Source: DAIOEK01 sp963721445 (GTDB lineage: Bacteria; Chloroflexota; Anaerolineae; Anaerolineales; Anaerolineaceae). From it: a DNA stretch of 64,000 nt. The stretch is from contig CAVRIZ010000005.1 of assembly GCA_963721445.1 (NCBI GenBank), positions 248,001-312,000 on the forward strand, read 5' to 3'. Shown here piece after piece: positions 62,786 through 64,000 of the stretch; the first letter of the stretch is position 1; each line of letters starts with the position of its first letter. The translations under genes and the position numbers were made by a program. The notes beneath the pieces were generated by a model, which ran no database searches, was not told the origin of the DNA, and saw only the letters and a program-made list of their open reading frames with translations.

Positions 62786-63472
62786 ATGAGTCAATTTTCT
62801 TCAGAGAAACAGCAAATCCTGGATACCGCTCTACGACTGGTCCAAAAGGGATTACTGATGGCGACCGGGGGAAATCTATCCATTCGAGTCCCCGGAACAG
62901 ATGTGATCGCGATCACCCCCTCCAATTATGATTACCTTGAAATGACTCCGGATGACATTTGCATCCTTGACCGCGATGGGAGACAATTGGAAGGTTCGCA
63001 TAAGCCGTCCGTTGAGAGTGCCATGCATCTCGCTATCTATCATGTGAGGGCGGATGTTAATGCCATTGTTCATACTCATCAGGTCTATGCCAGTACCCTT
63101 TCCCTGATCAAATCCTCCATACCTGCCCTGTTTGACGAGCAGGTCCGGTTTCTAGGGAAATCAATCGATGTCATTCCATACGCGCCATCAGGTACTTCTT
63201 TCCTGAAGAATACTATCGCCAGGCACATTCACGATCAGCACAACGCCTATATAATGCAAAATCATGGGTTACTCTGTTTTGGAACCAACCTGTTGCGGGC
63301 AGCCGAGAATGTGGAAATCGTTGAAAAATGCGCCATCACCTACCTGATCGCTCTCTGCACCGACCGGAAAATCACAAAGATCCCTCTGCTGGTGCAGGAA
63401 ATTGCATTCCAAAAATTAAGGAAAGATCAAACGAAAGCCGCTCATCAGCTCCATCCAGTAAGCACTGAGTAA
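62786..63472 (+). CDS. Class II aldolase/adducin family protein
   Basis: This 228-residue metal-dependent aldolase or epimerase has ATGGNLSIRVPGTDVIAITP at the substrate-phosphate side and zinc ligands in AIVHTHQVYAS and QNHGLLCFG. GSHKPSVESAMHLAIYHVRA carries the Glu/Ser block of fuculose- and ribulose-phosphate enzymes. The start at 62786 follows GGAGAG. It is the first gene under the TetR operators and 23 bp before an aminotransferase. The substrate is not predictable from sequence. Confidence 0.88.
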   Translation: MSQFSSEKQQILDTALRLVQKGLLMATGGNLSIRVPGTDVIAITPSNYDYLEMTPDDICILDRDGRQLEGSHKPSVESAMHLAIYHVRADVNAIVHTHQVYASTLSLIKSSIPALFDEQVRFLGKSIDVIPYAPSGTSFLKNTIARHIHDQHNAYIMQNHGLLCFGTNLLRAAENVEIVEKCAITYLIALCTDRKITKIPLLVQEIAFQKLRKDQTKAAHQLHPVSTE

Positions 63473-63495
63473 CGATCAAAGTTCGGAGGAAATTG

Positions 63496-64000
63496 ATGGA
63501 ATTCGTAAAACAACAATACGCGATCTCTGAATGGCATGATACGGACCTCGTGTACCGGCAGCTTAATCAACTTGTTCGACAACCGGTCCACCCTATCCGG
63601 CGGGATAAGATGGATGAGTATCTTGCTTATTTCAATGAACAATGCGCTCAATCCAAAGCGTTGAATGACCGGGCAAAAGAATTTATTCCAGGCGGGGTTC
63701 AACATAACCTGGCGTTCAATTACCCCTTCCCGCTGGCGATTGAAAAAGCCCAGGGCGCCTATCTCTGGGATGTGGACGGTAACCGTTATATCGACTTCCT
63801 TCAGGCGGGTGGTCCGACTATGTTGGGCTCCAATTATGCCCCGCTGCGGGAGAAAATGATCCAGGTCCTTGAAGAGAGTGGACCCGTCACCGGTCTTTTC
63901 CATGAGTATGAGTTAAAGCTGGCTGAGCTGATACACCGTCTGATGCCTGCGGTCGAAATGTTCCGCATGCTGGGATCCGGCACCGAAGGGGTGATGGCGG
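63496..64000 (+). CDS. Class III aminotransferase (glutamate-1-semialdehyde aminomutase-like), cut by window end
   Basis: Only the first 168 codons are seen. MEFVKQQYAISEWHDTDLVY is followed by KEFIPGGVQHNLAFNYPFPL and GAYLWDVDGNRYIDFLQAGG, the N-terminal blocks of class III PLP aminotransferases near HemL. FRMLGSGTEGVMA is the start of the SGTEA-type cofactor-phosphate block. The PLP lysine lies outside the window. An extra N-terminal segment of about 55 residues is unusual for HemL itself. Linkage to a class II aldolase and TetR gene suggests a catabolic role rather than heme synthesis. Confidence 0.85.
   Translation, partial: MEFVKQQYAISEWHDTDLVYRQLNQLVRQPVHPIRRDKMDEYLAYFNEQCAQSKALNDRAKEFIPGGVQHNLAFNYPFPLAIEKAQGAYLWDVDGNRYIDFLQAGGPTMLGSNYAPLREKMIQVLEESGPVTGLFHEYELKLAELIHRLMPAVEMFRMLGSGTEGVMA

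Noticed and set aside
1..64000. CRISPR arrays, rRNA, transposases, integrases or prophage structural genes
   Set aside because: None was seen on reading both strands; the only phage-like hint is the isolated Cys knuckle at 46.6 kb.

Overview
The window reads as part of the chromosome of a Chloroflexota bacterium, most likely class Anaerolineae. This is inferred from gene content, since no rRNA is present. The pointers are the Chloroflexota-style envelope proteins (lipoproteins with long Thr/Pro linkers, Nbr1/FW Ig-like domains, CAP-LysM-TM proteins, DUF5671 membrane repeats), an isopentenyl phosphate kinase beside a mevalonate kinase, and the short archaeal/Thermotoga-like adenosylhomocysteinase. 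It is mainly housekeeping and envelope DNA. I see no prophage, insertion sequence, CRISPR array or obvious genomic island.

Layout. 0-10.2 kb (mostly minus): surface-glycan genes (GT39-like, GT4, CDP-paratose epimerase-like), lepA, a large DUF5671 membrane protein with a small anchored partner, a decayed DUF559 gene and tlyA. 10.4-14.8 kb (plus): ubiA-like prenyltransferase, mevalonate kinase, isopentenyl phosphate kinase, dGTPase, greA-like. 14.8-23.2 kb (minus): ffh-rpsP-khpA-rimM-dprA-manC-topA behind one strong promoter, plus a hypothetical membrane protein. 23.4-33.7 kb: degV, DUF1015, twin CAP-LysM proteins, two M23 lipoproteins, a TolB-like propeller, recA with an ATGA-overlapping FW lipoprotein. 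33.7-38.6 kb: ahcY and an adenosine-kinase-like gene, divergent from a TPR lytic transglycosylase. 38.6-45.8 kb (minus): pyruvate dehydrogenase-type E1a/E1b/E2, a radical SAM protein and pyruvate phosphate dikinase. 46-51 kb: an orphan receiver and a Cys-rich protein; tdk-hpt-cca; rplU-rpmA-rpmE, the last with an RNA polymerase alpha-CTD-like tail. 51-62 kb (mostly plus): phosphodiesterase, Cys-rich coiled-coil protein, phnD-phnC-phnE(fused), FW lipoprotein, rsmI, sugar-phosphate isomerase, tRNA-Ser(GGA), membrane-anchored clostripain-like protein. 62-64 kb: a TetR regulator divergent from class II aldolase and aminotransferase genes across a symmetric double operator.

A caution applies to the whole window. 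At least eleven genes carry one or more single-base reading-frame breaks, and a twelfth has one in-frame TGA. They include lepA, rpsP, dprA, mvk, manC and tdk. Several breaks lie in short homopolymers and the conserved protein sequence resumes at once in another frame. Residual assembly indels explain this better than a wave of pseudogenes. I annotate these as single genes and give the break positions.

How the genes fit together: manC, the phosphoglucose/phosphomannose isomerase, the epimerase and the two glycosyltransferases point to mannose- and deoxysugar-containing surface glycans. mvk, ipk and the UbiA-type enzyme supply and use polyprenyl phosphate. The M23, lytic transglycosylase, CAP and FW proteins form the envelope set. 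ahcY with the PfkB kinase closes the S-adenosylhomocysteine salvage loop. PDH and PPDK sit at the pyruvate node. The best candidates for something undescribed are the L31-alphaCTD fusion, the Cys-rich partner of the orphan receiver, the symmetric TetR control region and the promoter-proximal terminator ahead of the adenosine kinase-ahcY pair.
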